A DNA stretch of 64,000 bases from JALYUM01 sp036688685 (GTDB lineage: Bacteria; Pseudomonadota; Gammaproteobacteria; Burkholderiales; Burkholderiaceae_D). The notes below the pieces were generated by a model. It worked only from the letters and a program-made list of their open reading frames with translations. It searched no databases and had not been told where the DNA came from. The translations under genes were made by a program, and so were the position numbers. Positions 35,931-44,224 of the stretch are shown in pieces. Every line of letters begins with the position of its first letter. Position 1 is the stretch's first letter. The DNA is taken from contig NZ_JAQQPS010000003.1 in the NCBI RefSeq assembly GCF_036688685.1, positions 282,073 to 346,072 on the forward strand. The letters run 5' to 3'.

Positions 35931-37478
35931 TTACGCGTGGTAAGCCGACTCGCCATGGCTGGTCACGTCCAGGCCTTCGCGTTCTTGTTCTTCAGGAACG
36001 CGCAGGCCGATCACGATATCCACCAGTTTGTAAGCAATCAGCGACACGATAGCCGACCAGATAATCGTGGTACCGATGGCTTGCGCCTGGATCCACACCT
36101 GGCCGCCGATCGAATAGGCATCGGTCGACATCTTGTTGGTGATGTTGTCGAAAATGCCCTGGCCGCCGAGCTGGGGCGCCGCGAACACGCCGGTCAGCAA
36201 GGCACCCAGGATACCGCCGACGCCGTGCACGCCGAACACGTCGAGCGAGTCGTCCGCGCCGATCAGGCGTTTCAGGCCGTTCACGCCCCACAGGCAGATC
36301 GCACCGGCGAGCAGGCCGATGACCAGTGCGCCCATCGGACCGACAAATCCGCAGGCCGGGGTAATTGCCACCAGGCCGGCCACCGCGCCGGATGCGCCAC
36401 CCAGCATGGAAGGTTTGCCCTTCGAGATCCACTCGGCAGCAACCCACGACACGGTAGCGCAGGCAGTTGCCAGCAGCGTGTTGATGAAGGCCAGTGCAGC
36501 GACGTCGCCCGCTTCAAGTGCCGAACCGGCATTGAAACCGAACCAGCCCACCCACAGCAACGATGCGCCGATCATGGTCATGGTCATTGAGTGCGGTGCC
36601 ATCGATTCACGGCCGTAGCCGATGCGCTTGCCGATCATGAACGCGCCGACCAGGCCAGCGACAGCGGCATTGATGTGCACCACGGTGCCGCCGGCGAAGT
36701 CCAGCGCGCCTTTTTGCCACAGCCAGCCAGCTTTGCCGGTAGCCGTTGCCAGGGTGGCGGCGTCGGTGATGGCGTCAGGACCAGGCCAGAACCAGACCAT
36801 GTGGGCGACCGGAAGGTAGCCGAAGGTGAACCACAACACGATGAAGGCCAGCACGGCGACGAACTTGGCGCGTTCGGCAAAGGCGCCCACGATCAGTGCG
36901 CAGGTAATCGCTGCGAACGTACCCTGGAAGGCGACAAAGACGAATTCAGGAATCATCACGCCCTTGGTGAAGGTGGCCGCTTGCGCGAACGTGCCTGCTT
37001 TCGGATCCCAGATGCCGCCCAGCAGCAAGCGATCAAAGCCGCCGAAGAACGCATTTTTCTCGGTGAACGCGATCGAGTAGCCGTAGATGCACCACAGGAC
37101 GATGATCAGCGCAAAGATGAAGAACACCTGGAGCAGCACCGACAGCATGTTTTTCGAGCGGACCAGGCCGCCGTAGAACAGTGCCAGGCCAGGGATCGTC
37201 ATCAGGATGACCATCATGGTGGCGACGAACATCCAGGCCACGTCGCCCTTGTTGGTGGTCGGTGCAGCCGGCGCGGCAGCAGCAGGTGCGGCGGCGGCAG
37301 CGGCTGGCGCCACTTCGGCCGGCGCGGCAACCACAGGCGCTGGCACTGCGCTGGCGGCAGCAGGAGCATCAGCGGTGGCAGCCGGTTTCGCGGTGTCCTG
37401 CGCCATGGCAGGGTTGATCCCGCCGATTGCAAACGCCAGCGCAAAGCCGGCGAGCCAGTTTTTCATTCCGATTTTCAT
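35931..37478 (-). CDS. amtB: ammonium transporter AmtB
   Basis: A 515-residue Amt/Rh channel for ammonium. A signal peptide (ending in AMAQ) precedes an unusual Ala/Pro-rich periplasmic stretch of about 50 residues, then about eleven membrane helices. Typical segments: IPGLALFYGGLVRSKNML, FGYLPVAHMVW and DSLDVFGVHGVGG (a pore histidine region). GlnK binding normally blocks the channel when nitrogen is plentiful. The extended N-terminal linker is odd but seen in related bacteria. It is the third gene of the nitrogen-regulated operon described at 38669-38835. Confidence 0.95.
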   Translation of the reverse strand: MKIGMKNWLAGFALAFAIGGINPAMAQDTAKPAATADAPAAASAVPAPVVAAPAEVAPAAAAAAPAAAAPAAPTTNKGDVAWMFVATMMVILMTIPGLALFYGGLVRSKNMLSVLLQVFFIFALIIVLWCIYGYSIAFTEKNAFFGGFDRLLLGGIWDPKAGTFAQAATFTKGVMIPEFVFVAFQGTFAAITCALIVGAFAERAKFVAVLAFIVLWFTFGYLPVAHMVWFWPGPDAITDAATLATATGKAGWLWQKGALDFAGGTVVHINAAVAGLVGAFMIGKRIGYGRESMAPHSMTMTMIGASLLWVGWFGFNAGSALEAGDVAALAFINTLLATACATVSWVAAEWISKGKPSMLGGASGAVAGLVAITPACGFVGPMGALVIGLLAGAICLWGVNGLKRLIGADDSLDVFGVHGVGGILGALLTGVFAAPQLGGQGIFDNITNKMSTDAYSIGGQVWIQAQAIGTTIIWSAIVSLIAYKLVDIVIGLRVPEEQEREGLDVTSHGESAYHA

Positions 37479-37490
37479 TCAGTTTTCCCC

Positions 37491-37829
37491 TTAAAGCGCG
37501 TCGTTGCCGGTTTCGCCGGTTCGAATACGGACAACCTGCTCGAGGTCGTATACAAAGATTTTGCCGTCGCCGATCTTGCCGGTACGGGCCGCAGCCTCGA
37601 TCACATCGATCACCTGCTCGACGATGGCGTCGTCGACGGCCGCTTCGATCTTGGTTTTCGGAAGGAAGTCGACCACATATTCAGCGCCGCGATACAGCTC
37701 CGTGTGGCCCTTCTGGCGCCCGAAACCTTTGACTTCGGTAACGGTAATCCCCTGCACATTGATGGCCGAGAGTGCTTCACGCACTTCGTCCAGCTTGAAG
37801 GGTTTGATAATGGCGGTGATCATTTTCAT
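37491..37829 (-). CDS. glnK: nitrogen regulatory protein PII (GlnK)
   Basis: A 112-residue PII trimer protein. Tyr51 (in TELYRGAEYVVDF) is the uridylylation site in the T-loop. KPFKLDEVREAL at the N-terminus and GKIGDGKIFV in the C-terminal B loop are signature segments. It senses ATP, ADP and 2-oxoglutarate and binds AmtB. It lies 12 bp upstream of amtB and 13 bp downstream of the porin gene. Confidence 0.96.
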   Translation of the reverse strand: MKMITAIIKPFKLDEVREALSAINVQGITVTEVKGFGRQKGHTELYRGAEYVVDFLPKTKIEAAVDDAIVEQVIDVIEAAARTGKIGDGKIFVYDLEQVVRIRTGETGNDAL

Positions 37830-37842
37830 GCTGCGGCCTCTT

Positions 37843-38586
37843 TCAGAAGGTTTTTGAAACAGAAATAACCACGCCGGTCTTCCCGAGATTCCGGCCGGAC
37901 GGGCTCAGGTAGGCGGTGGTATTGGCCTTGATGGCGGCCACGGACACGGTGGCGATACCGAGGTCCTTGGTGACGCCGATTTTGAAGTCGTCGTACGAAT
38001 ACTGGCTGTTGTTTTCGACTTTCTGGTGCCCGGCGTGCAGATTCAGGATGAACCCTTCGGTCAGTTCGACATTCGCGCCGACGTCGAGGTAGGTACTGCC
38101 CTTGCTGTCGTTTGTCCCGAACAGATTGGTGGTGGAGCGCGAATACTTGACGTAGGCCGGGCCGATGCCCAGTTGACCATATACCTCAAAGGTATTCGCG
38201 CTCGGGTTCAACTTGTTCGATGGGTAGAAATAATAGAGGCCGCCCACGTCGTAACTGAGCAAATCGTTGAACGTGCCTTTTTTGCCGCCGTAGATATCCC
38301 ACTCGACATTCCCGTCGCCGCCCAGGTCCTTGGTCCACTTGATGGTGGACAGCCACGTGCCGACGTATAACCCGGTAGGGTTATTCACGAAGTCCGCGCC
38401 GCCTTGCAGCGCCGGATCGAGTCGGGTTTGCGACAGGCCGCGGTAGCGGTAGTCGGTAGTGAGGGCTGCGTTGTAGCTGATTTCATTGTCCGGCTTGGCA
38501 TCTTCTGCGTGCGCAAGCTGCATGGTGGAGGTAGCCAGCATGAGCAGGCAAGCTGCTCGCATCAGTGGCACTTTCAGGTGGTTCAT
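37843..38586 (-). CDS. TorF family putative porin
   Basis: A 247-residue outer-membrane beta-barrel with a signal peptide ending in QLAHA. It is recognised from EISYNAALTTDYRYRGLSQT and DPALQGGADF; the protein ends SKTF with a C-terminal Phe, as in many barrels. The function is not known biochemically. Because it heads an operon with glnK and amtB behind a sigma-54 promoter, it may help nitrogen compounds cross the outer membrane (inference). The ATG at 38586 is preferred, with AAGGGAGATCGCC in front; longer in-frame upstream codons overlap the promoter. Confidence 0.85.
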   Translation of the reverse strand: MNHLKVPLMRAACLLMLATSTMQLAHAEDAKPDNEISYNAALTTDYRYRGLSQTRLDPALQGGADFVNNPTGLYVGTWLSTIKWTKDLGGDGNVEWDIYGGKKGTFNDLLSYDVGGLYYFYPSNKLNPSANTFEVYGQLGIGPAYVKYSRSTTNLFGTNDSKGSTYLDVGANVELTEGFILNLHAGHQKVENNSQYSYDDFKIGVTKDLGIATVSVAAIKANTTAYLSPSGRNLGKTGVVISVSKTF

Positions 38587-38668
38587 GGCGATCTCCCTTG
38601 AATTGAAATGAAATACAGCGCTTGCGGTGCATAATTCTCTGTTGTACATTCCGCTTAATTGTTTCTTT

Positions 38669-38684
38669 AGCAGGATACGTGCCA
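38669..38684 (-). promoter_or_regulatory. sigma-54 promoter of TorF porin-glnK-amtB
   Basis: On the minus strand the sequence is TGGCACGTATCCTGCT. It matches the RpoN consensus TGGCACG-N4-TTGCT at all but one informative base, with the required GG-N10-GC spacing. Transcription would start about 70 bases before the porin ATG. With an NtrC-like site about 130-150 bp further upstream, this is a typical nitrogen-limitation promoter. Confidence 0.85.
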
Positions 38685-38814
38685 CCTCGTACACAAGCCT
38701 CAAAGTCACGAAAAGCGCTTGTTTTTCGCACATTTGGACCCACTCTCCAGATGAATGGTGCGGCATGTTGATCCCGAGCTCGCTTTTATGACAAGCATGC
38801 ACCAAATCGAATCA

Positions 38815-38835
38815 ATCGCACCACCTTGGTGCGAT
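38815..38835. promoter_or_regulatory. NtrC-like enhancer palindrome
   Basis: ATCGCACCA-CCT-TGGTGCGAT is a perfect inverted repeat with nine-base arms. It contains GCACC-N5-GGTGC, which is the core of the NtrC consensus TGCACC-N5-GGTGCA. A further half site TGCACCA lies at 38798. The position, about 130-150 bp upstream of the -24/-12 promoter, suits an activator site. It is also 29 bp before the ubiK start, so an effect on ubiK is possible. Confidence 0.75.
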
Positions 38836-38863
38836 TTATAACCAATTTCACCAAGGACGACCC

Positions 38864-39112
38864 ATGGACATGAACAGCTTCTTTACTGACTTGCAAGGCA
38901 AGATCAACCAGGCCATCGAAAGTTCGCCTGCAAAAGATATCGAAAAAAACGTCAAGGCCATGATGACGCAGGGGTTTTCCAAGCTTGACCTGGTGACGCG
39001 CGAAGAATTCGATATCCAGGCGCAGGTACTCGCGAAAACCCGCGCCAAGCTCGATGCACTGGAACTGCGCCTGGCCGAACTGGAAGCGCGCGCGACCACC
39101 ACCGAAAAATAG
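38864..39112 (+). CDS. ubiK: ubiquinone biosynthesis accessory factor UbiK
   Basis: An 82-residue protein with the membrane fusogenic (BMFP) architecture: an amphipathic N-terminal half (FFTDLQGKINQAIESSPA) and a C-terminal coiled coil (QVLAKTRAKLDALELRLAEL). UbiK supports the hydroxylation and methylation complex of aerobic ubiquinone synthesis together with UbiJ. The ATG follows AAGGACGACCC. The gene lies upstream of yifB, a common neighbourhood in the group. Confidence 0.88.
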   Translation: MDMNSFFTDLQGKINQAIESSPAKDIEKNVKAMMTQGFSKLDLVTREEFDIQAQVLAKTRAKLDALELRLAELEARATTTEK

Positions 39113-39129
39113 TCGCGATTATTAAGATG

Positions 39130-39158
39130 TTGACGTGACAATTTCCATGAATTAATCT
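39130..39158 (+). promoter_or_regulatory. possible sigma-70 promoter of the NTF2-like gene
   Basis: TTGACG at 39130-39135 matches five of six -35 bases. After a 17-base spacer comes TAATCT, which matches only three of six -10 bases. Position, about 45 bp before the ATG at 39202, is suitable. The call is weak. Confidence 0.3.
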
Positions 39159-39201
39159 TGGCGGCATACCCTCGCTGCGTTTGATTCATGAAAGTGTGCT
39201 C

Positions 39202-39681
39202 ATGTCCTTCTTACACGCCCTCGCCCGGCAGCGTCGCCATGCACTGGCAGCCATGCTGGTGGCCGGCGCAGCCTGTTTTAGCCCTCATGCCTGTGCCCAG
39301 GACGGTGACGGTTCCGATAGCGCGTCCGTCACGGAACTGGTTCGCAAGTTTCTCGACGCCCAGTCGCGTCATGATGTCCCCACCCTGCGCAACCTGACTG
39401 CCGAGCAATTCGTCGAGATTTCCCCCCTGGGAGAGGTCGACCCACGCGACAAGATGCTGGGCTTTTACGCTGGGGAAGCGTCGCCCACGCGCCCTGTCAT
39501 CACCGTCGACGAACGCCAGGTCCGCATCTTCGGCGACAGCGCCATCGTCACCGTCAAACTCAGCTTCAACGCCGGCGGTCAGGCACGCAGCCTGCGCGCC
39601 AGTTTTGTTGCGCACAAAGACGGGGCGCAATGGAAACTGGTGTCGGCCCAGCACACCTCGATGCGGCCCGCCAAATCTTGA
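39202..39681 (+). CDS. exported NTF2-like (SnoaL/DUF4440-type) protein
   Basis: A 159-residue protein with a signal peptide (AAMLVAGAACFSPHACAQ) followed by a single NTF2-like cone fold: VTELVRKFLDAQSRHDVPTL, FVEISPLGEVDPRDKMLGFY, FGDSAIVTVKLSFNAGG and the C-terminal WKLVSAQHTSM. Such domains may be enzymatic or bind small ligands; no catalytic residues can be named here. The ATG at 39202 is chosen over a TTG at 39181. It overlaps the start of the CPBP protease gene, suggesting cotranscription. Confidence 0.75.
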   Translation: MSFLHALARQRRHALAAMLVAGAACFSPHACAQDGDGSDSASVTELVRKFLDAQSRHDVPTLRNLTAEQFVEISPLGEVDPRDKMLGFYAGEASPTRPVITVDERQVRIFGDSAIVTVKLSFNAGGQARSLRASFVAHKDGAQWKLVSAQHTSMRPAKS

Positions 39682-40442
39682 ACGACGCGGCGGCGCCGGT
39701 GCCGCGCGCCGATATCTGGCGCCCGGTGCTGGCAGCTAGCCAGGCGCTGCTGCTTGTCGTTTTCCTCGCAGTATTGTTTGCCGCCATGCGCGGCGCCGGC
39801 ATGCTGGGGCCGGCCGCCTTGCGCTGGATGCTGCCGGCCAGCTTCGTGATGATGGCGCTGTTGCCCTGGCTGCTGCTCACACCAGATGGCCGGCGCGCCA
39901 TCGGCTTGCGCCGGCCCGCCTCCTGGCTGATGCTGGCGCCGACCATGCTCGCTGGCGCAGGGGCAGCGCTGGCCTGTGGCGCGCTCGGCCTGCTCCTTTT
40001 CGGACACAGCCCAGATCACTGGTTCGTGACGGTCGCGGCCAGCTACCGCGGCATGATGGATACCAACACCTTTTCCACACTGATGCTGCATGGCGTGTTT
40101 ACGCTGCCGGCGTTGCTGTTCAGCCCGATCGGCGAAGAAATTTTCTTCCGCGGCATATTGCAACGCGCGCTCGAAGAACGCTTCAGCACGCGCCTGAGCA
40201 CGGCGCAGGAATGCGCCGCCTTTGGCCTGGTGCACCTGTTGCACCACGGCCTGTTCAGCGATGCCAGCGGCTGGTCGATGCGGCCGCTGTCGGGCGCGCT
40301 GTGGGTGGTGGCGATGTTCCTCACTGCCGGCCTGTTTGCCGCCATCCGGCACCGCAGCGGCTCGCTGTTTCCCGCGATGGCCGCGCACGCCGCATTTAAT
40401 GCAGCCATGAATACCTTCATTTTCGGCTTGCTCTGGCGCTAG
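39678..40442 (+). CDS. CPBP family intramembrane metalloprotease
   Basis: A membrane protein of about 254 residues with several hydrophobic helices. The CAAX-protease (Abi) motifs are present: EEIFFRGILQRALEERF (motif 1, EExxxR), FGLVHLLHHGLF (motif 2, histidine) and HAAFNAAMN (motif 3, HxxxN). The family includes Rce1-like prenyl proteases and bacteriocin-immunity proteins; the substrate is unknown. Start choice: a TTG at 39678 in a TTGA overlap with the previous stop, or an ATG at 39630 that would overlap by 52 bp. I favour the shorter form, with moderate confidence. Confidence 0.8.
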   Translation: MNDAAAPVPRADIWRPVLAASQALLLVVFLAVLFAAMRGAGMLGPAALRWMLPASFVMMALLPWLLLTPDGRRAIGLRRPASWLMLAPTMLAGAGAALACGALGLLLFGHSPDHWFVTVAASYRGMMDTNTFSTLMLHGVFTLPALLFSPIGEEIFFRGILQRALEERFSTRLSTAQECAAFGLVHLLHHGLFSDASGWSMRPLSGALWVVAMFLTAGLFAAIRHRSGSLFPAMAAHAAFNAAMNTFIFGLLWR

Positions 40443-40523
40443 CGCGCACGCTTGGTCAGGCGCAAACGGGAAGCAGACGCGGCTTCCTATGATGTCTCTC
40501 GCCGCCCACCTCGAAAGATTGCC

Positions 40524-42035
40524 ATGAGCCTCGCCGTGCTCGGAAGCCGCGCCCTGGCCGGCATGGAAGCCCCGCTGGTCAACGTTGAAGTGCACCTGGC
40601 CAACGGTTTGCCAAAACTGACGATTGTCGGTCTGCCCGATGCCGAAGTGCGCGAATCGAAAGACCGCGTCCTGGCCGCGCTGCAAAGTTCCGGCTTCGAG
40701 GTGCCGGCGCGCCGCATCACCGTCAACCTGGCCCCGGCCGATCTGCCGAAAGAGTCGGGCCGCTTCGATTTGCCGATTGCACTGGGCATCCTTGCCGCTT
40801 CCGGCCAGATTCCAGCCAAGGAACTGGCACACTACGAATTTGCCGGAGAATTGTCGCTGACCGGCCAGCTGCGGCCTGCGCGCGGCGCACTGGCCATGGC
40901 GCTGGCAATCCAGCGCGAACACCCGGGTCGCGGCTTCATCCTGCCGCACGACAATGCCGACGAAGCGGCGCTGGTCGACGGTGCGCGCATCTATCCGGCG
41001 CAAACCTTATTGCAAGTGTGCACCCACCTGAAAGCGCTGGACCCGGACCAGCAGATCGCACCGCACCAGGCTGGCAAACCCGTCGCCGCGCCCGTGTATC
41101 CCGACTTTGCCGACGTCAAGGGCCAGCAGCAAGTGAAACGCGCGCTGGAAATTGCCGCCTGCGGCCTGCATTCGATCTTGCTGATCGGACCACCCGGCTC
41201 TGGCAAAAGCATGCTGGCGACGCGCTTTCCCGGCCTGTTGCCGCCGATGGCCGACGACGAGGCGCTGGAAGCGGCTGCCGTGCAATCGCTGTCGACCGGT
41301 TTCAGTCTGAAAAACTGGAAGCAGCGCCCCTTTCGCAGCCCGCACCACACCAGTTCCGGCGTCGCGCTGGTCGGCGGCGGCAACCTGCCCCGCCCCGGCG
41401 AGATTTCGCTGGCGCACGGTGGCGTACTGTTCCTCGACGAGCTGCCGGAATTTAGCCGGCACGTGCTCGAAGTCCTCCGCCAGCCGCTCGAATCGGGCCG
41501 CGTTACCATTTCGCGCGCCGCCCAGCAGGCCGACTTTCCGGCCCATTTCCAGCTGATCGCGGCGATGAATCCGTGCCCGTGCGGCTGGCTCGGCCACGTG
41601 TCGGGCAAATGCCGCTGCAGCGGCGAGGCGGTGCTACGTTACCAGTCGCGCATCTCCGGTCCTTTGCTCGACCGCATTGATCTGCAGGTCGAGGTGGCGG
41701 CGATTTCCCCCGACACGATCGGCGCCCAGGCGCCGGGCGAAACCAGCGCCGTCATTGCCGCGCGCGTGGGCCTGGCGTGGGAGGCGCAACTGGTGCGCCA
41801 GGGCAAGGCCAACGCGCGCCTGGCGGCGCCCGAACTCGAGCAAGTGTGCCGCCTCGATGGCCCCGGCGAAAAATTATTAAACAGCGCGATGCGGCACATG
41901 CACTGGTCGGCGCGGGCCTACCATCGCGTGCTGCGCGTGGCGCGCTCGATCGCCGACCTCGATGGCGCCGCGCATGTGCTGGCGCCACACGTGGCCGAAG
42001 CGGTGCAATGCCGGCGCGGTTTGCGCGACGCCTGA
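40524..42035 (+). CDS. yifB: YifB/ComM-type Mg-chelatase-like AAA+ ATPase
   Basis: A 503-residue protein with the N-terminal YifB domain (VLGSRALAGMEAPLVNVEVH and VGLPDAEVRESKDRV), an AAA+ core with Walker A GPPGSGKSML and Walker B LFLDELPEF, NPCPCGW (Cys-rich loop of the family), and a C-terminal magnesium-chelatase domain. The ComM homologue is a hexameric helicase that helps branch migration during natural transformation. Start at the ATG at 40524 (MSLAVLG); the 24 upstream in-frame codons have no family match. Confidence 0.92.
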   Translation: MSLAVLGSRALAGMEAPLVNVEVHLANGLPKLTIVGLPDAEVRESKDRVLAALQSSGFEVPARRITVNLAPADLPKESGRFDLPIALGILAASGQIPAKELAHYEFAGELSLTGQLRPARGALAMALAIQREHPGRGFILPHDNADEAALVDGARIYPAQTLLQVCTHLKALDPDQQIAPHQAGKPVAAPVYPDFADVKGQQQVKRALEIAACGLHSILLIGPPGSGKSMLATRFPGLLPPMADDEALEAAAVQSLSTGFSLKNWKQRPFRSPHHTSSGVALVGGGNLPRPGEISLAHGGVLFLDELPEFSRHVLEVLRQPLESGRVTISRAAQQADFPAHFQLIAAMNPCPCGWLGHVSGKCRCSGEAVLRYQSRISGPLLDRIDLQVEVAAISPDTIGAQAPGETSAVIAARVGLAWEAQLVRQGKANARLAAPELEQVCRLDGPGEKLLNSAMRHMHWSARAYHRVLRVARSIADLDGAAHVLAPHVAEAVQCRRGLRDA

Positions 42036-42041
42036 ATGGCG

Positions 42042-42779
42042 TCAGCCAGCCTTCACGATGTCGAACAGTGCCGGGTCGACCGGCTGGCCGACCGCCAGCG
42101 ACACCGGCTCGAGGATCAGCACGGTGCCGTAGCCTTCCTCGGCGTCATCGCGCGACGACGCCTGCACCGGCAACGGGCCCTGCGCCACCAGCACCACCGC
42201 CGGATCAACGATGCAACTGTCTTCCGCGCTGCACTTGAGCGGCACGCCATTGACGATCATCGGCACCGTGTAGCGCGCCAGCCGCGCGGCGTGCATCGGC
42301 TCCAGGCCGGCTGGCCGCGGCGCGCCGATGTGAACCTTGCCGCGCGCATCGACATCGGACGTCTGCTCGCGCCCTTGACTGGTGACGGTCACGCTCAGGC
42401 GACTGGACAGGCGCATCGCACAGGTGCCGGCGGGGGCGCCCTCGTCGAAATCGAGCCCGTACATCACTTCGCGCACGACCAGGCGCTGGCCGTCACTGGC
42501 GTAAGTCGTGCGCCAGTCGACCAAGTCGCGCGGCAATACCGGAAATGGCGTCGGGGCCGCGTCCTGCAGGCTGGCGACCGCCACGCAGGTGTCGTACAGG
42601 CCGCGCTGGCGGGCAAAGAACTTCTCCACCGATGCGGGCCGCGACTGGGTGACCAGCACATAGCTACCCGGCACAGGACTGCGCGCGGCATTGCCGTCGC
42701 TGCAAGCGGCCAGCGCCAGCAGCAGCGCAAGCGCCAGGATGCGGCCGCCCGCTTCAGCACAGGAATGTTGACATTGCAT
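42042..42779 (-). CDS. four-cysteine lipoprotein of the Tad locus, copy 1 (uncharacterised)
   Basis: A 245-residue lipoprotein with lipobox LALAAC. I do not recognise the family. It is a clear paralogue of the gene at 52392-53129: both share SYVLVTQ-RP-S--KFF, PFP--P-D, DGQR-V-REV, VNGV-LKCS--D-CIVDPA and LEPVSL-VG-PVDPALF. Four cysteines in the mature part (in CVA, TCAMR, LKCS and SCIVD) are conserved in both, suggesting two disulfides made by DsbA. The ATG at 42779 is preceded by AAGGATGAGC; an ATG at 42785 is less likely. Last gene of the pilus locus on this strand, convergent with yifB. Confidence 0.75.
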   Translation of the reverse strand: MQCQHSCAEAGGRILALALLLALAACSDGNAARSPVPGSYVLVTQSRPASVEKFFARQRGLYDTCVAVASLQDAAPTPFPVLPRDLVDWRTTYASDGQRLVVREVMYGLDFDEGAPAGTCAMRLSSRLSVTVTSQGREQTSDVDARGKVHIGAPRPAGLEPMHAARLARYTVPMIVNGVPLKCSAEDSCIVDPAVVLVAQGPLPVQASSRDDAEEGYGTVLILEPVSLAVGQPVDPALFDIVKAG

Positions 42780-42825
42780 GCTCATCCTTCACACAAAGTA
42801 AATGGTTCGACAAGGTGGGGCGCCG

Positions 42826-43197
42826 TCAGCGCACGCGGCCCAGTTCACGTTGCAGCGCGGCGACGTTGGCCGTGTGGCGTGCCAGCACGTCGCTGGCGGC
42901 ACGGGTGGCTGTGGCAGACGCCAGCGCCTGCCGTTCGGTTTCCAGCTCGCTGGCGAGGATGTCGCGCCGGGCGCCGTCGCGCTGGTTCTGCAGCGCGCTG
43001 CTCACGCGCGGGAAGGCCTGCGCCGCAGCCGGCGTCGCCGGTGCCGCAGCCGGTGCCGCAAGCGCAAGCTGGCGCGCCGTCGGCGCCACGTTATTCAGAA
43101 TCGTCATGCCGCTGACGGGGTCGACATGCTCGTAGACGCCGGCGCACGCAGCACGCGCCGCCAGCACCAGCGTCAGCAGCAATGCTGCGCGCCTCAT
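42826..43197 (-). CDS. DUF4124-like periplasmic protein
   Basis: A 123-residue protein with a signal peptide ending in RAACA. Immediately after comes GVYEHVDPVSGMTILNNVAP, the aromatic and Asp-Gly pattern typical of DUF4124 domains. The rest is Ala-rich and probably a coiled helix (ASELETERQALASATATRAA). Its ATG overlaps the DUF192 stop by four bases. Function is unknown; position in the operon suggests a pilus-associated envelope role. Confidence 0.65.
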   Translation of the reverse strand: MRRAALLLTLVLAARAACAGVYEHVDPVSGMTILNNVAPTARQLALAAPAAAPATPAAAQAFPRVSSALQNQRDGARRDILASELETERQALASATATRAASDVLARHTANVAALQRELGRVR

Positions 43198-43544
43198 CGC
43201 GGCAGGCTGGCGGCGGCCAGCTGGGGCAGGTGGCGCCCGACTGCGATGCCGAAGCGTGCCGCACCGCCGGCGGCCAGTTCCAGGCAGGCATGCGCGCGCC
43301 AGGCGGCGGCGATGCGCCACGGCGCCACATGCGGCACGATCGCCAGCACCACGCCATAGCGGTCGAGGAACACCACGTCGATGGCAAAGCGCATCCAGAA
43401 GGTGTGCACGTTGTTGCACGGGGTGATCAGCAAAGCGTGATCCAGCGGCAAGGCGCGCTGGCCGAGCAAGCCAAGCAGGCGGGCCAGGAAACCCTGGGCC
43501 AGGATCACCTGCAAGCCGTCGACATCCAGCGAAGGCGCCCTCAC
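43194..43544 (-). CDS. DUF192 family protein
   Basis: A 116-residue protein with the DUF192 core: ARLLGLLGQRAL, then LLITPCNNVHTFWMRFAIDVVFLDRYG and a C-terminal CLELAAGGAARFGI. The family's function is not known. DUF192 genes are often found in or beside Tad loci in Burkholderiales. It begins with GTG at 43544, in a GTGA overlap with the upstream TadE-like stop, so it is translated from the same mRNA. No signal peptide is visible in this form. Confidence 0.82.
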   Translation of the reverse strand: MRAPSLDVDGLQVILAQGFLARLLGLLGQRALPLDHALLITPCNNVHTFWMRFAIDVVFLDRYGVVLAIVPHVAPWRIAAAWRAHACLELAAGGAARFGIAVGRHLPQLAAASLPR

Positions 43545-44224
43545 AGCAACTTCTCCCTGATCGGCGCCACGGTCATGCGCACGATGGACTGGCTGGTCAA
43601 CGGCACGCGTCCGGCCACGTAACAAACACGATCCGGCGCCGAAGCGCCACTGAGCGGGCTGTTCAAAGTCGCCAGAATCAGGTCCTTGATGATGGGGATC
43701 ACCAGTTCTTCGCAATAGCGCACGTCAATTTTCAGCAGCAAAGCGTCGGCCCGGGTCTGGCGCGAGCGCGCACCGACAGCGGCGTTGTCGTACACATTGG
43801 TCACCGGGATGATGGTGCCAAGCTTGGTTTTGACGCCGAAATCGGCAAACGCATCGGCGGTCGGATTGCGCACGGTGATGGTGCTGAAGAGCGGGTTGGT
43901 CAATTTCGATGCGATCAGCGCCTCGCCCATCACCATGGGGTAATTCAAGCTCGTGATGTCGCCCATGCCGACGCCAGTGACCGCCTTGGCCGAACTGGCG
44001 TGCAGCGGCGCCAAGCCAACCACCAGGGCAGCTTTCATGGCGTCCTGGTCGCCGCCTGACGCCGCACCGGCGCGCGCGGCGCCCAGCGCGGCGACGTTGA
44101 GCGTGTTCTTCGACACGACCAGCAGGCCCATCTGGATCACTCCCATCAGCAGGGGAAACAGCACCAGCACCGAGATGATCTGGAACTCGATGGTGCCCTG
44201 GCCGCGCCGGGATCGCAGGTTCAT
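43541..44224 (-). CDS. TadE-like pseudopilin 1
   Basis: A 227-residue protein with an N-terminal prepilin-type segment: RRG-QGTIEF, where E is +5 and F +6 after the Gly, followed by a hydrophobic helix (IISVLVLFPLLMGVIQMGLLV). The remainder is a periplasmic domain of about 190 residues. TadE-type pseudopilins are minor components of Tad pili processed by a prepilin peptidase. It overlaps the TPR gene upstream and the DUF192 gene downstream. Confidence 0.82.
   Translation of the reverse strand: MNLRSRRGQGTIEFQIISVLVLFPLLMGVIQMGLLVVSKNTLNVAALGAARAGAASGGDQDAMKAALVVGLAPLHASSAKAVTGVGMGDITSLNYPMVMGEALIASKLTNPLFSTITVRNPTADAFADFGVKTKLGTIIPVTNVYDNAAVGARSRQTRADALLLKIDVRYCEELVIPIIKDLILATLNSPLSGASAPDRVCYVAGRVPLTSQSIVRMTVAPIREKLL

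Noticed and set aside
38587..38805. 73-codon N-terminal extension of the TorF porin
   Set aside because: It would cover the sigma-54 promoter and hide the signal peptide; the ATG at 38586 has a good ribosome-binding site.
42826..43419. Longer frame upstream of the DUF4124-like gene
   Set aside because: The extra N-terminal part overlaps the DUF192 gene, while the internal ATG at 43197 opens a proper signal peptide in an ATGA overlap.
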